Shown here piece after piece: positions 26,617 to 35,116 of a stretch of DNA of 64,000 nucleotides. The notes below the pieces were generated by a model. That model was not told the DNA's origin. It searched no databases and saw only the letters and a program-made list of their open reading frames with translations. The DNA is from an uncultured Devosia sp. Its GTDB lineage: Bacteria > Pseudomonadota > Alphaproteobacteria > Rhizobiales > Devosiaceae. Made by a program: the position numbers and the translations under genes. Location: contig NZ_CAJXJS010000009.1 in assembly GCF_913055165.1 (NCBI RefSeq), positions 1 to 64,000 of the forward strand, written 5' to 3'. Within the stretch, counting starts at the first letter, position 1. Each line of letters begins with the position of its first letter.

Positions 26617-27336
26617 ATGCAGACACTTCGCAAGGACATTCATAATTCCGATGTTCCGCTATTATGTCAAAGTTGCGAGGCGCGGCACCAAGGGATTTGC
26701 GGTGCGCTGACACCGGAACAATTGCTCGAAATGTCCAAGCACACGCGTCGCGTCAACCGTGTGGCGGGCGAGGAATTGATGGCCGACGCCATGCCCATCG
26801 CTACCTACGCTAATGTGCTGCGCGGCGTGGTGAAACTGACCAAGGTGCTCGAAGATGGCCGCCAGCAGGTGGTGGGCCTTCAATTCGCGCCTGATCTGCT
26901 GGGGCGTCCCTTTGCTTCTGAGAGCCGCGTGTCGGCGGAAGCCGCCTCCAATGTGGAACTCTGTCTCATCCCCAAGGCGCGTTTCGAAGCCATTCTGGAG
27001 GAGAATGCGGCGCTTGAGCACCGGGTGATGATGCAGGCACTGCGCGAGTTGGATGAGGCGCGCGACTGGATGGTGACGCTGGGCCGCAAAACCGCAGCCG
27101 AGAAAGTCGCCAGTTTTCTCTATCTGATTGCAACCCACATAGACCCCGCAGAAGACGCAGTGACCAGCTTCGACCTGCCACTGAGCCGCGCCGATATTGC
27201 CGACTTTCTAGGTTTGACGGTCGAAACCGTCAGCCGGCAGATCAGCCGGCTCAAGGCGGACGGCGTGATTGAAATCGTCAATTATCGCCACGTTTCGGTT
27301 CCCGACCTGGCGCGTCTGAGGTTGCGCTGCGGCTAG
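26617..27336 (+). CDS. fnrN: FnrN-type oxygen-sensing Crp/Fnr regulator
   Basis: 239-residue Crp/Fnr protein. Four cysteines fit an oxygen-labile [4Fe-4S] cluster: C17, C20 and C28 in CQSCEARHQGIC plus C116 in the sensor beta-roll. The helix-turn-helix SRADIADFLGLTVETVSRQI contains the E-xx-SR recognition residues that read TTGAT half-sites. ATG 26617 has AGGAG 9 bp upstream; the frame extends to 26497 without a good site. It is convergent with cydC (4-bp overlap of stops). The perfect FNR box ahead of cydAB makes the cyd genes the clearest target in the window. Confidence 0.92.
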   Translation: MQTLRKDIHNSDVPLLCQSCEARHQGICGALTPEQLLEMSKHTRRVNRVAGEELMADAMPIATYANVLRGVVKLTKVLEDGRQQVVGLQFAPDLLGRPFASESRVSAEAASNVELCLIPKARFEAILEENAALEHRVMMQALRELDEARDWMVTLGRKTAAEKVASFLYLIATHIDPAEDAVTSFDLPLSRADIADFLGLTVETVSRQISRLKADGVIEIVNYRHVSVPDLARLRLRCG

Positions 27337-28988
27337 GCAAGCTTGCCGTGCTCCAGGGTCAGCACGCGGTCGACAGTACCGTCAGGAATGCTTGCGTGAG
27401 TGACCATGATGACGGTGCGATCCTTGGCGGCGGTGGCCAGTACTTCGAAGAAGGCTTCTTCGGTTTCCCGGTCCAGCGCATTGGTCGGCTCATCCAGCAG
27501 AAGCACAGGCGCTCCGGAGAGCAGCGCGCGCGCCAGACATAGGCGGCGCGCCTGTCCGGCCGAAAATGTCCGTCCGGCTTCGCCAATGATCGTATCGAGC
27601 CCCTTGGGCAAGGTCCGAATATGCCCATCCAGCTGCGCCTTGGCCAGGGCCTGCCAGAGGGCGTCTTCATCGGCATCGGCTCGGCCGATGAGCAAGTTGT
27701 TGCGGATGGTGTCGATGAAGACCGGACTGTCCTGGCTGAGCAGGGCCATATTGGCATGGAGATCGGCGGTGCGAATGGCGGGAATAGGAGTGGACCCCAA
27801 GCGGATCGTGCCGGCTTGCGGATCGCTGAACCGCAGAAGCAGATGCAGCAGCGTGGTCTTGCCGCTGCCGCTGGGGCCGATGATGGCTACGCGCTCCCCT
27901 GCCGCGACCGAAAGGGTGATATCGTCCAGAACCGACGGCAGGCCGGGATAGGCGAATGTAACATGGTCGAGCGAAATGGTTTGATCAGACCTATCGATCA
28001 CCACAGGCGAGGCGGGTTCGAGGACTGGCGTCGGCATTTCGGCAAGTGCCACCAGCCGCTCGGCGGCGGCCATGGCCTGAGTCGCCTTGCTGGTACTGCG
28101 TACGATGAGGCCCGTGACTTCGAAACTTCCCAGAACGGCCAACACCAGACCGGCCATTAGAGGCCCCTCGATCCGGCCACCCTCGAGCGCAACGAGACCG
28201 GCCCACAATGTCCCGACTAGGGCAATGGCCGCCAACACCTGGACGAGAAGGCTGCCAGCACTTGTGATGGCGCCCAGGCGCAGGTTGAGCCGTGATGTCT
28301 CCTCGCCCAGATACTCAAAGCGTTCCGCAGTGGTGCCCAGAAAGCCGAGCAGAAGCAGATCGGCATGCCCTTTCATCCCGTCCAGCACACCCATGCGCAG
28401 ATCGGCGCGGGCCGCAACGCTCGCACGCCCCGCCCGGCGGCCTGCCGCCACCATGGCGGCAGGCACACCGAGACCGGCAAGAGCCAGTGCCAGGCCGTAG
28501 GGAAGCGCCGCTGCCGGCAGCAGGACCACCAACACGGCTGTTATGGCGCCACCCACGATCACGGCAGCCACCAAGGGGCCAATGGCGACGAGAAAGGCCG
28601 TGTCCAGAGCATCAACATCGGCGGTGAGGCGAGACACCAGATCGCCGTGCCGCAAAGAACGGTCGGGCAGAGGCAGACGCGGGAATAGGCGCTGAAACAG
28701 CCAGCCACGCAGATCCGACAGCAATCTGAGCGTGGCATTGTGACCGACGAGGCGCTCGCCATAGCGCGCCAGAATCCGCACGAAGGACAGGCCGCGTACC
28801 ATCGCTGAAGGGACGAAGAGGTTGAAACCCAACCCCGCTGTGGTGAGGGCAGTGGCGGTGATGAACCAGCCCGAGGTTCCGAGCAGGGATACGCCCGCCA
28901 CAAGCGTAATCAGGGACAGCGACAGGGCCAACAGCATGGCGCCGCTGCGTTGGCGGAAGAGCGGCAGGAAGGTAAGCAGCGCCTTCAT
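27333..28988 (-). CDS. cydC: cytochrome bd assembly ABC exporter subunit CydC
   Basis: 551-residue half-transporter: N-terminal six-helix membrane domain with the conserved LLGTSGWFITATAL segment typical of CydC, then an ATPase domain with Walker A GPSGSGKTT and Walker B VLLLDEPTNALD. The signature reads FSAGQARR instead of LSGGQ, a substitution in one composite ATP site. Forms a heterodimer with CydD that exports cysteine/glutathione to the periplasm and is needed to assemble cytochrome bd. Overlaps cydD by 4 bp. Confidence 0.9.
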   Translation of the reverse strand: MKALLTFLPLFRQRSGAMLLALSLSLITLVAGVSLLGTSGWFITATALTTAGLGFNLFVPSAMVRGLSFVRILARYGERLVGHNATLRLLSDLRGWLFQRLFPRLPLPDRSLRHGDLVSRLTADVDALDTAFLVAIGPLVAAVIVGGAITAVLVVLLPAAALPYGLALALAGLGVPAAMVAAGRRAGRASVAARADLRMGVLDGMKGHADLLLLGFLGTTAERFEYLGEETSRLNLRLGAITSAGSLLVQVLAAIALVGTLWAGLVALEGGRIEGPLMAGLVLAVLGSFEVTGLIVRSTSKATQAMAAAERLVALAEMPTPVLEPASPVVIDRSDQTISLDHVTFAYPGLPSVLDDITLSVAAGERVAIIGPSGSGKTTLLHLLLRFSDPQAGTIRLGSTPIPAIRTADLHANMALLSQDSPVFIDTIRNNLLIGRADADEDALWQALAKAQLDGHIRTLPKGLDTIIGEAGRTFSAGQARRLCLARALLSGAPVLLLDEPTNALDRETEEAFFEVLATAAKDRTVIMVTHASIPDGTVDRVLTLEHGKLA

Positions 28989-30709
28989 GCAATATTCCTT
29001 TTCTGGTTCAGCAGCGGTGTACTCAGCAGAGTGCCGCCGACCAGCCGATAGGCCTTGTCCATACGCGCCGCGAGCGCCTCAGAATGGGTAGCGACGATCA
29101 GCGTGCGGCCGCGTGCATAGTCGAGCAGCCGCGTCACCACCTCCCGCTCCAGGGTCTGGTCGAGATGTGCGGTCGGTTCGTCGAGCAGGATGAGACTGGC
29201 ATCGCGCAGGAAGAGGCGCGCCAGCGCAACGCGTTGCGCCTGCCCGCCCGAAAGGCCGACGCCGTCCTCGCCTACCAGGGTATCCAGACCTTCGGAGAGA
29301 CCTCCGGCAAACCCGGAGACGTCAGCGTGCTCGGCAGCGCGTTCAATCTCCTGGCGCGTCGCCCCGGGCCGAGCCAGGGCAATATTCTCCGCTATGCTGG
29401 CATGAATGATCCGCGGCTTCTGGGTGAGTAGGAACGTGCGGCCACGCATTTCCGCCTCTGACCATTGGTCCAGGGGGCGCCCGTCGAGCAGGATGGAGCC
29501 GGTGTGATCACGCAGGCGGACGATGGCCTCGAGCAAGGTCGACTTGCCACTTCCACTCGGGCCGAGTAGCGCAACATTCTGCCCGGGGGATACATGGACG
29601 GAAATGTCCAATGCCACGCCGGCCATGTGGTCCGGGGTGCGCAATGTGACGTCCGAAAGGGTAACATCGATCGGCGAGCCGCTCCGCGGCGCGATATCGG
29701 CAAGAGTAACCGGCATGTTCGGACTGACGCCCAATTGCTGCGTGATCTCGGCGATGGCCGATCGAGCAGCAGCACGGTCATGGTAGTGGGAAGCGAACAG
29801 GCGCAGGGGGTTATAAACTTCGGGGGCCATGAGCAGCAGGAACATACCCAATTGCAGGGTCAGTGGACCGGAGCGTAGCTGGAGATAGTCGATGAAGGTG
29901 AGGCCGACATAGAGCGCAATACCCGCCACTCCCAACGCCGCAAAGAACTCGAGTACAGCGGAAGAGAGGAAGGCAATGCGCAACACTTTGATCGTGCGCA
30001 GGCGCAGGGCCTCGCTGGCGTCGACGATGCCAGCCGTCTCCGCTTGCTCGCGGCCGAAAAGCTTGAGTGTCAGCAGGCCCCGCAATCGGTCGGCAAAACG
30101 GCCGGTGAGATGGCTGAGCGCCCGGGCTTGACGGTCCGTGGCGATTTGTGCGCCCCATCCCACCAGCGCCATGAACAGCGGGATAAGCGGTGCCGTGACA
30201 AGAAAGAGAAGCCCGGCGACCCAATCGAGCGGAAGAATGACGGCGCCGAAAATTAACGGCAGTAGGGCGGCCTGGAGCGCGGCCGGAAGGTAGCGCGCGA
30301 AATAGCCTTCAACGGCATCGACCTGGTCGACAATGGCCGCGGCAGCTACGCCGGAGGGGGCAAGGTCAGTGGCGCGGGGCGGCCTTGCGAGCATCTGCGT
30401 GAACAGCGCCTGTCTGACATGGCGCTTGATGCGCTCCGCGCCCACCAGGCCCGCCTGCTCGCCAACAGCGCCCAGCAGTGCGCGGACCAGAAGCAATCCC
30501 AGGACGATAGCAACTGCTGGCATGAGCGCGCTTGCCGCTTCGCCGCCTTCGATGGCACGCCCCAGCACATCCGACAACGTCCAGGCCTGCCAGATCAGCA
30601 GGAGGCCGCCAAGGATAGGTGCTGACATGGCGAGGATGAGCGGGCCGCCGCCACGGCGGGCGATCATGTTCAGCGCTTTAGCGCCGGACTTGTCCTTTGG
30701 GGTGGTCAC
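28985..30709 (-). CDS. cydD: cytochrome bd assembly ABC exporter subunit CydD
   Basis: 574-residue half-transporter with an N-terminal membrane domain (helix 1 GPLILAMSAPILGGLLLIW) and a C-terminal ATPase: Walker A GPSGSGKST, canonical signature LSGGQAQRVALARL, Walker B LILLDEPTAHLD. The start codon is GTG (30709), with AGGGG a few bases upstream. Partner of CydC in the same operon, divergent from cydAB; the shared 171-bp region contains the FNR box. The pair is required for heme d insertion and periplasmic thiol balance. Confidence 0.9.
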   Translation of the reverse strand: MTTPKDKSGAKALNMIARRGGGPLILAMSAPILGGLLLIWQAWTLSDVLGRAIEGGEAASALMPAVAIVLGLLLVRALLGAVGEQAGLVGAERIKRHVRQALFTQMLARPPRATDLAPSGVAAAAIVDQVDAVEGYFARYLPAALQAALLPLIFGAVILPLDWVAGLLFLVTAPLIPLFMALVGWGAQIATDRQARALSHLTGRFADRLRGLLTLKLFGREQAETAGIVDASEALRLRTIKVLRIAFLSSAVLEFFAALGVAGIALYVGLTFIDYLQLRSGPLTLQLGMFLLLMAPEVYNPLRLFASHYHDRAAARSAIAEITQQLGVSPNMPVTLADIAPRSGSPIDVTLSDVTLRTPDHMAGVALDISVHVSPGQNVALLGPSGSGKSTLLEAIVRLRDHTGSILLDGRPLDQWSEAEMRGRTFLLTQKPRIIHASIAENIALARPGATRQEIERAAEHADVSGFAGGLSEGLDTLVGEDGVGLSGGQAQRVALARLFLRDASLILLDEPTAHLDQTLEREVVTRLLDYARGRTLIVATHSEALAARMDKAYRLVGGTLLSTPLLNQKRNIA

Positions 30710-30783
30710 GGGGCCCCTATTGCCTGCTTGTCGGAGTTCCTGATGGCTCAGTGTCTATCTAGCGGACCGCAAGGCCAAGTGGC

Positions 30784-30797
30784 TTGATCTGAATCAA
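30784..30797. promoter_or_regulatory. FNR box (anaerobox) between cydD and cydA
   Basis: TTGATCTGAATCAA, a perfect match to the FNR/FixK consensus TTGAT-N4-ATCAA. Its centre is 41.5 bp before about position 32 of the 30.8-kb block (30832), and CATAAG at 30820-30825 sits where the -10 element of that start would lie: a class II FNR promoter directing cydA. It may also affect cydD, whose start is about 80 bp away. Confidence 0.88.
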
Positions 30798-30880
30798 GGC
30801 AAAGACCAGTCTGTGGCAGCATAAGAGGGACATTGGCGGCCCCGACTCTGGCCGTCGCAACCAGAGAGTTCAAACGTGCC

Positions 30881-32476
30881 ATGATCGACATGCTCGTCGT
30901 CGACCTCTCGCGATGGCAATTTGCCGCTACCGCGATGTATCATTTCATCTTCGTGCCGCTCACGCTGGGCCTGTCCTTTATGATGGCCATCATGGAGAGC
31001 GTCTATGTGATGACCGGACGCGACGTCTGGCGCAAGGCCACTCTGTTCTGGGGTACCTTGTTCGGCGTCAACTTCGCCATGGGCGTCGCCACCGGCATCG
31101 TCATGGAATTCCAGTTCGGCATGAACTGGAGCTATTATAGCCATTATGTGGGCGATGTCTTCGGTGCGCCGCTGGCCATTGAAGGCTTGATGGCCTTCTT
31201 CCTCGAAGCCACATTCGTGGGCCTGTTCTTCTTCGGATGGGACCGGCTGAGCAAGGTGGGGCACCTGGTCGTCACCTGGCTGGTGGCGCTGGGTGCCAAC
31301 TTCTCTGCCCTCTGGATCCTCATCGCCAATGGCTGGATGCAGAACCCGGTCGGCGCAAAATTCAATCCTGACACCATGCGCATGGAAATCACCGACTTCA
31401 TGGCGGTGATCTTCAACACGGTGGCGCAGGCCAAATTCGTGCACACGGTCAGCGCCGGCTATGTCTGCGGTGCAGTCTTCGTGCTGTCGATCTCGGCACT
31501 ATTCCTGGTCAAGGGCAAGCATGTGGAAATGGCCAAGCGCTCCGCTGTCGTGGCTGCCAGCTTTGGCCTGGCCTCGGCCCTGTCGGTTGTCGTGCTGGGT
31601 GACGAAAGCGGCTATGTCGCCACCGAAAACCAGATCATGAAGATCGCGGCGCTCGAAGCGGCTTTCCACACCGAGCCGGCCCCTGCGCCCTGGACCATCA
31701 TTGCCATTCCCGGCGCCGATGGTGAAACGGCCTGGTCGCTTTCGGTGCCGTGGGTCGGCGGCCTGATCACCACGCGCTCGCTCGACAAGGAACTGCCCGG
31801 CATTCACGAACTGGTGGACCGCGCTGGCGACCGCATCCGCTCGGGCATGGTCGCCTATGATGCGCTCGAGCAGATCCGCGCCGATGGCAGCAATGCAGAG
31901 GCACGGGCCGTGTTCGAGGAGCATTGGGCCGATTTGGGCTACGGTCTGCTGCTCAAGCGCTATCGCGATGATGTGCAGAACGCCACGGACGAGGAAGTCG
32001 CCATGGCGGCCCAGGACACGGTGCCCGATGTCTGGCCGCTGTTCTGGACCTTCCGCATCATGATGGGCCTGGGTTTCTTCTTCATCGCCTTCTTCGGCCT
32101 GTGGTTCTATCGCGCTTCGCGCGGCTGGATCGACACCAACAAACCCTTGCTGTGGTTCACGGTGTTCCTGCTGCCCACGCCCTGGATCGCCATTGAATCT
32201 GGGTGGTTCATCGCCGAGTTCGGGCGGCAGCCCTGGGTGGTGGAAGGCGTATTGCCGACCTTCTATGCCGCTTCGGGCCTCAGCGTGCTCGACTTGGTGT
32301 TGTCGCTGACCTTCTTCGTGCTCGTCTATACCGTGCTGCTGGTGATCATGATCATGCTCATGGTGCGGATCGTGAAAGCCGGCCCCAAGGAGAAGCTGTT
32401 CACCCAGGATGACGAAGACGACTTCGTCATCACAACCCTGCCTGCCACGCCCGCAACCAAGGAGCTTGGATCGTGA
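30881..32476 (+). CDS. cydA: cytochrome bd ubiquinol oxidase subunit I
   Basis: 531-residue CydA. H21 in MYHFIFVPLTLG is the heme b595 ligand (H19 in E. coli), and the FGRQPW signature near the C-terminal quarter is present. ATG 30881 is chosen because family members begin 10-15 residues before the first helix and because the predicted transcript starts at about 30832; the TTG at 30833 would make a leaderless message with an odd extension. Cytochrome bd oxidises ubiquinol at low oxygen. First gene of cydABX. Confidence 0.92.
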   Translation: MIDMLVVDLSRWQFAATAMYHFIFVPLTLGLSFMMAIMESVYVMTGRDVWRKATLFWGTLFGVNFAMGVATGIVMEFQFGMNWSYYSHYVGDVFGAPLAIEGLMAFFLEATFVGLFFFGWDRLSKVGHLVVTWLVALGANFSALWILIANGWMQNPVGAKFNPDTMRMEITDFMAVIFNTVAQAKFVHTVSAGYVCGAVFVLSISALFLVKGKHVEMAKRSAVVAASFGLASALSVVVLGDESGYVATENQIMKIAALEAAFHTEPAPAPWTIIAIPGADGETAWSLSVPWVGGLITTRSLDKELPGIHELVDRAGDRIRSGMVAYDALEQIRADGSNAEARAVFEEHWADLGYGLLLKRYRDDVQNATDEEVAMAAQDTVPDVWPLFWTFRIMMGLGFFFIAFFGLWFYRASRGWIDTNKPLLWFTVFLLPTPWIAIESGWFIAEFGRQPWVVEGVLPTFYAASGLSVLDLVLSLTFFVLVYTVLLVIMIMLMVRIVKAGPKEKLFTQDDEDDFVITTLPATPATKELGS

Positions 32477-33618
32477 GTACCATTCCTCTCGACTACGAAA
32501 CGCTGCGGCTGATCTGGTGGCTGCTGCTGGGTGTGCTGCTGATCGGCTTTGCCATCATGGGTGGGCGCGACCTCGGCGTCGGGGCACTGTTGCCCTTCGT
32601 CGCCCGTACTGACGAGGAGCGGCGCGTGCTGCTCAACCTCATCGGACCGACCTGGGAGGGCAACCAAGTCTGGCTGATCCTGGGCGGTGGCGCCATCTTT
32701 GCCGCCTTCCCGCCGCTCTACGCCGTCAGCTTCTCGGGCTTTTACCTCGCCATGATCGTGATCCTGCTGGCCCTGATCCTGCGGCCCGTGGGCTTCAAGT
32801 TCCGCGGCAAGATCGAGGACCCGCGCTGGCGCTCGGCCTGGGACTGGGGCCTGTTCATCGGCGGCTTCGTGCCGGCCCTGATCATGGGCGTGGCCGTGGG
32901 CAATGTGCTGCTGGGGGCACCCTTCCACTTCGATGACAGCATGCGCATCTTCTACACAGGTAACTTCTTCCAGTTGCTGATGCCCTTCGCGCTGCTGGCG
33001 GGGCTGGTGAGCCTGGGCATGATCGTCACCCATGGGGCCACCCTGATCCTTGGCCGTACCGAAGGAATCCTCGCCCAAAGGGCGCAGACCTATGGGATCT
33101 GGGCCGGGCTCGGGACGCTGGCGCTGTTTGCCCTGGGCGGCGTCTGGGTGGCGTTCATGAATGGCTATGCCGTCACTAGCGCCATCGACCCCAATGGTCC
33201 CATCAACCCGCTGGGCAAGACGGTGGAACTGGTGCAGGGCGGCTGGCTCAGCAATTACGGCACCTATCCCTGGATGATGGCGGCGCCAGCGCTGGGCTTT
33301 GTCGGCATGGCTCTCGCCGTGCTGGGGCTGATGGGCCGCTACCGCTGGCTGGCCTATCTGGGTAGCAGCGCCGGTATCTTCGGCATTGTTTCGACGGCCG
33401 GTGTCTCCGTGTTCCCCTTCTTCCTGCCCTCTTCGACCATGCCCAATGCCGGGTTGACCCTGTGGGACGCCTCGTCGAGCCACATGACCCTGTTCATCAT
33501 GTTGCTGGCCACGCTGGTCTTCCTGCCAATCGTGCTGCTCTACACTGCCTGGGTGTTCCGGGTGATGCGTGGCACCGTGACCCCAGAGAGCCTGGGCAAG
33601 AACCCCAACGCCTATTAG
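32473..33618 (+). CDS. cydB: cytochrome bd ubiquinol oxidase subunit II
   Basis: 381-residue CydB starting at a GTG that overlaps the cydA stop (GTGA). Begins with LDYETLRLIWWLLLGVLLIG, and the GGRDLGVGALLPF motif after helix 1 is typical. Multi-helix membrane protein that supports heme binding by CydA. Followed 9 bp later by cydX. Confidence 0.93.
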   Translation: MSTIPLDYETLRLIWWLLLGVLLIGFAIMGGRDLGVGALLPFVARTDEERRVLLNLIGPTWEGNQVWLILGGGAIFAAFPPLYAVSFSGFYLAMIVILLALILRPVGFKFRGKIEDPRWRSAWDWGLFIGGFVPALIMGVAVGNVLLGAPFHFDDSMRIFYTGNFFQLLMPFALLAGLVSLGMIVTHGATLILGRTEGILAQRAQTYGIWAGLGTLALFALGGVWVAFMNGYAVTSAIDPNGPINPLGKTVELVQGGWLSNYGTYPWMMAAPALGFVGMALAVLGLMGRYRWLAYLGSSAGIFGIVSTAGVSVFPFFLPSSTMPNAGLTLWDASSSHMTLFIMLLATLVFLPIVLLYTAWVFRVMRGTVTPESLGKNPNAY

Positions 33619-33627
33619 GAGAACGAC

Positions 33628-33759
33628 ATGTGGTACTTTTCCTGGATATTGGGCCTGGGCCTGGCCTGCACCTTCGGCATTCTCAACGCCATGTGGTTCG
33701 AAATGCGCGAGGACCGGCGGCTGGCCCGCGAGCAGAAGCGCGACACCACAGCCGGCTAG
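33628..33759 (+). CDS. cydX: small cytochrome bd subunit CydX
   Basis: 43-residue protein, too short for most gene callers. Sequence starts MWYFSWILGLGLACTFGILN, one membrane helix opening with the aromatic WYFSW pattern of CydX, followed by a charged tail (EMREDRRLAREQKR). TAGGAG overlapping the end of cydB gives a ribosome site 6 bp before ATG. CydX stabilises the heme groups of cytochrome bd. Confidence 0.92.
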   Translation: MWYFSWILGLGLACTFGILNAMWFEMREDRRLAREQKRDTTAG

Positions 33760-33796
33760 TGCATGGCTGTTGACCGAATGGTCAAAAATCGAAAAG

Positions 33797-33828
33797 CCGG
33801 GTCTGGAGGTGTCTGGACCCGGTTTTTT
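33797..33828 (+). terminator. rho-independent terminator of cydABX
   Basis: 7-bp stem CCGGGTC/GACCCGG (33797-33803, 33816-33822) followed by six T, 37 bp after the cydX stop. Confidence 0.88.
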
Positions 33829-34020
33829 CTTTTGTTTTCAACGTGTTAATTCGTCCGATGGGTTTGCGACTCTGTCGCCGTCCCACGGCGGCTGGGCGGC
33901 AATTTCGGCAGAAATGCCTCTTTCGTTTGCACCAGATGCATAACGGATGTGCACAATGGCCATCTACTAATCACGACCAGAGTGATCTAGATAAGGGTCA
34001 TCAAACGAAGGGGAACCGAA

Positions 34021-34167
34021 ATGAACATCGCCAAGAAGATTGCCGACTACGCCAAGTACCAGCGCACCCTGCGCGAGCTGAACAACCTCGACGCCCGCCA
34101 GCTGCACGATCTCGGCATCACCAAGGGTGACATCCGCGCCATCGCACGCGGCACCTACGTCGCCTAA
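34021..34167 (+). CDS. DUF1127 small protein
   Basis: 48-residue basic protein, MNIAKKIADYAKYQRTLREL followed by NNLDARQLHDLGITKGDI. This matches DUF1127 (PF06568), miniproteins abundant in alphaproteobacteria with the LDxRxLxDLGI core. Ribosome site AAGGGG precedes the ATG by 8 bp. Monocistronic: about 190 bp of non-coding DNA upstream after the cyd terminator and its own terminator downstream. DUF1127 proteins have been linked to phosphate and small-RNA metabolism in some relatives; the role here is not known. Confidence 0.88.
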   Translation: MNIAKKIADYAKYQRTLRELNNLDARQLHDLGITKGDIRAIARGTYVA

Positions 34168-34213
34168 TCAGCGACTGTCGCCACAAGGCGGCACTCCAGA
34201 CTGTCATCCGATG

Positions 34214-34246
34214 AAGGCGTCCACCCGGGCGCCTTTTGTCGTTTTT
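34214..34246 (+). terminator. rho-independent terminator after DUF1127 gene
   Basis: AAGGCG (34214-34219) pairs with CGCCTT (34230-34235), followed by TTGTCGTTTTT. Confidence 0.8.
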
Positions 34247-34275
34247 GACCCCGCTTTGGGCGAGGCGCCTTTGGT

Positions 34276-34749
34276 TTACCGAACCAGGTCTGCCACGACA
34301 CAGCCCAGCGCGGTGACGAGATCGGTAGGGCGGATGCGAATCTGCAGGCCGCGCTGGCCGCCATTGAGGAATATCTCGTCGTAGAGCGTAGCCAATTCAT
34401 CGAGCGCCGTAGGCACCTGCTTGCGCTGGCCGAGCGGGCTGATGCCGCCCACCTTGTAGCCGGTGAGGCGCTCGGCGTCGGCCGGTTTCATCATCTGGGC
34501 AGACTTGCCGCCCAGGGCGGCGGCCAGCTTCTTCATGTTCACTTCCTCGTCCGAAGGGACGATGGCGCAGATGGGCTTGCCGTCGAGCTCGGCCATCAGC
34601 GTCTTGAATACTTCGGAAGGCGATACGCCCATTGCCTCGGCGGCCTGCAGGCCGACACGCTCGGCATGGGGGTCGTATTCATAGTGGGCGAGGGTGAAGG
34701 GGATGTTCCCCCTCGCGAGGGCGATTGTGGCGGGGGTGGTTTTGGACAT
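34276..34749 (-). CDS. ybaK: YbaK/EbsC family Cys-tRNA(Pro)/Cys-tRNA(Cys) deacylase
   Basis: 157-residue YbaK-type editing protein. It opens MSKTTPATIALARGNIPFTL, and the conserved EVFKTL, VPSDEEVNMKKLA and GYKVGGISPLG segments carry the catalytic lysine and the glycine motif of the family. It hydrolyses Cys-tRNA(Pro) formed by prolyl-tRNA synthetase, acting in trans in the cytoplasm. Normal length; no obvious operon partner. Confidence 0.92.
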   Translation of the reverse strand: MSKTTPATIALARGNIPFTLAHYEYDPHAERVGLQAAEAMGVSPSEVFKTLMAELDGKPICAIVPSDEEVNMKKLAAALGGKSAQMMKPADAERLTGYKVGGISPLGQRKQVPTALDELATLYDEIFLNGGQRGLQIRIRPTDLVTALGCVVADLVR

Positions 34750-34786
34750 GGGGCTGTTTTAGGCCACTGCCCGCAAACGGCAAGCC

Positions 34787-34996
34787 TTAACGATCAAGGT
34801 CAAAGCGTCGAACCCAACGCGGATCGTCGGCCGGAGATTCATAGGCCTCAAGACCCACGTCCTTAAGTAAGTGCGGTTCGAGGTGCAGTGCTGCGACAGC
34901 GCGCCGGCGGCGGCGCTGCACCAGCGCTTCGGTTGCAGCATTGCGCAGGGCGGGGACAGGCACAAGCAGTGCGACTAGGGCTGGAATCGAGATCAT
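34787..34996 (-). CDS. DUF1127-like small protein, divergent from LysR gene
   Basis: 69-residue protein: hydrophobic start MISIPALVALLVPVPALRN, then an arginine run and RRAVAALHLEPHLLKDVGL, which resembles the DUF1127 core, and a polar tail ending RWVRRFDLDR. The ribosome site is weak. Divergent pairing of a GcvA-like LysR gene with a DUF1127-type gene is a recurrent arrangement in alphaproteobacteria, which supports reality and suggests that the regulator at 35117 controls it. Family assignment is moderate because only the core matches. Confidence 0.6.
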   Translation of the reverse strand: MISIPALVALLVPVPALRNAATEALVQRRRRRAVAALHLEPHLLKDVGLEAYESPADDPRWVRRFDLDR

Positions 34997-35116
34997 TTTT
35001 CATTCACAGGCCTTATGGCCGGTGCCTCTATGTGGTTGACATGAGGCACAATCTGCCGCCGAATACTGCAGGTTTCCAACTAAACATCGATAAGCTGCCA
35101 TAAGGAGATTTGATGC

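Noticed and set aside
30833-30880. TTG start for cydA
   Set aside because: Coincides with the transcript start predicted from the FNR box and adds 16 residues not typical of CydA.
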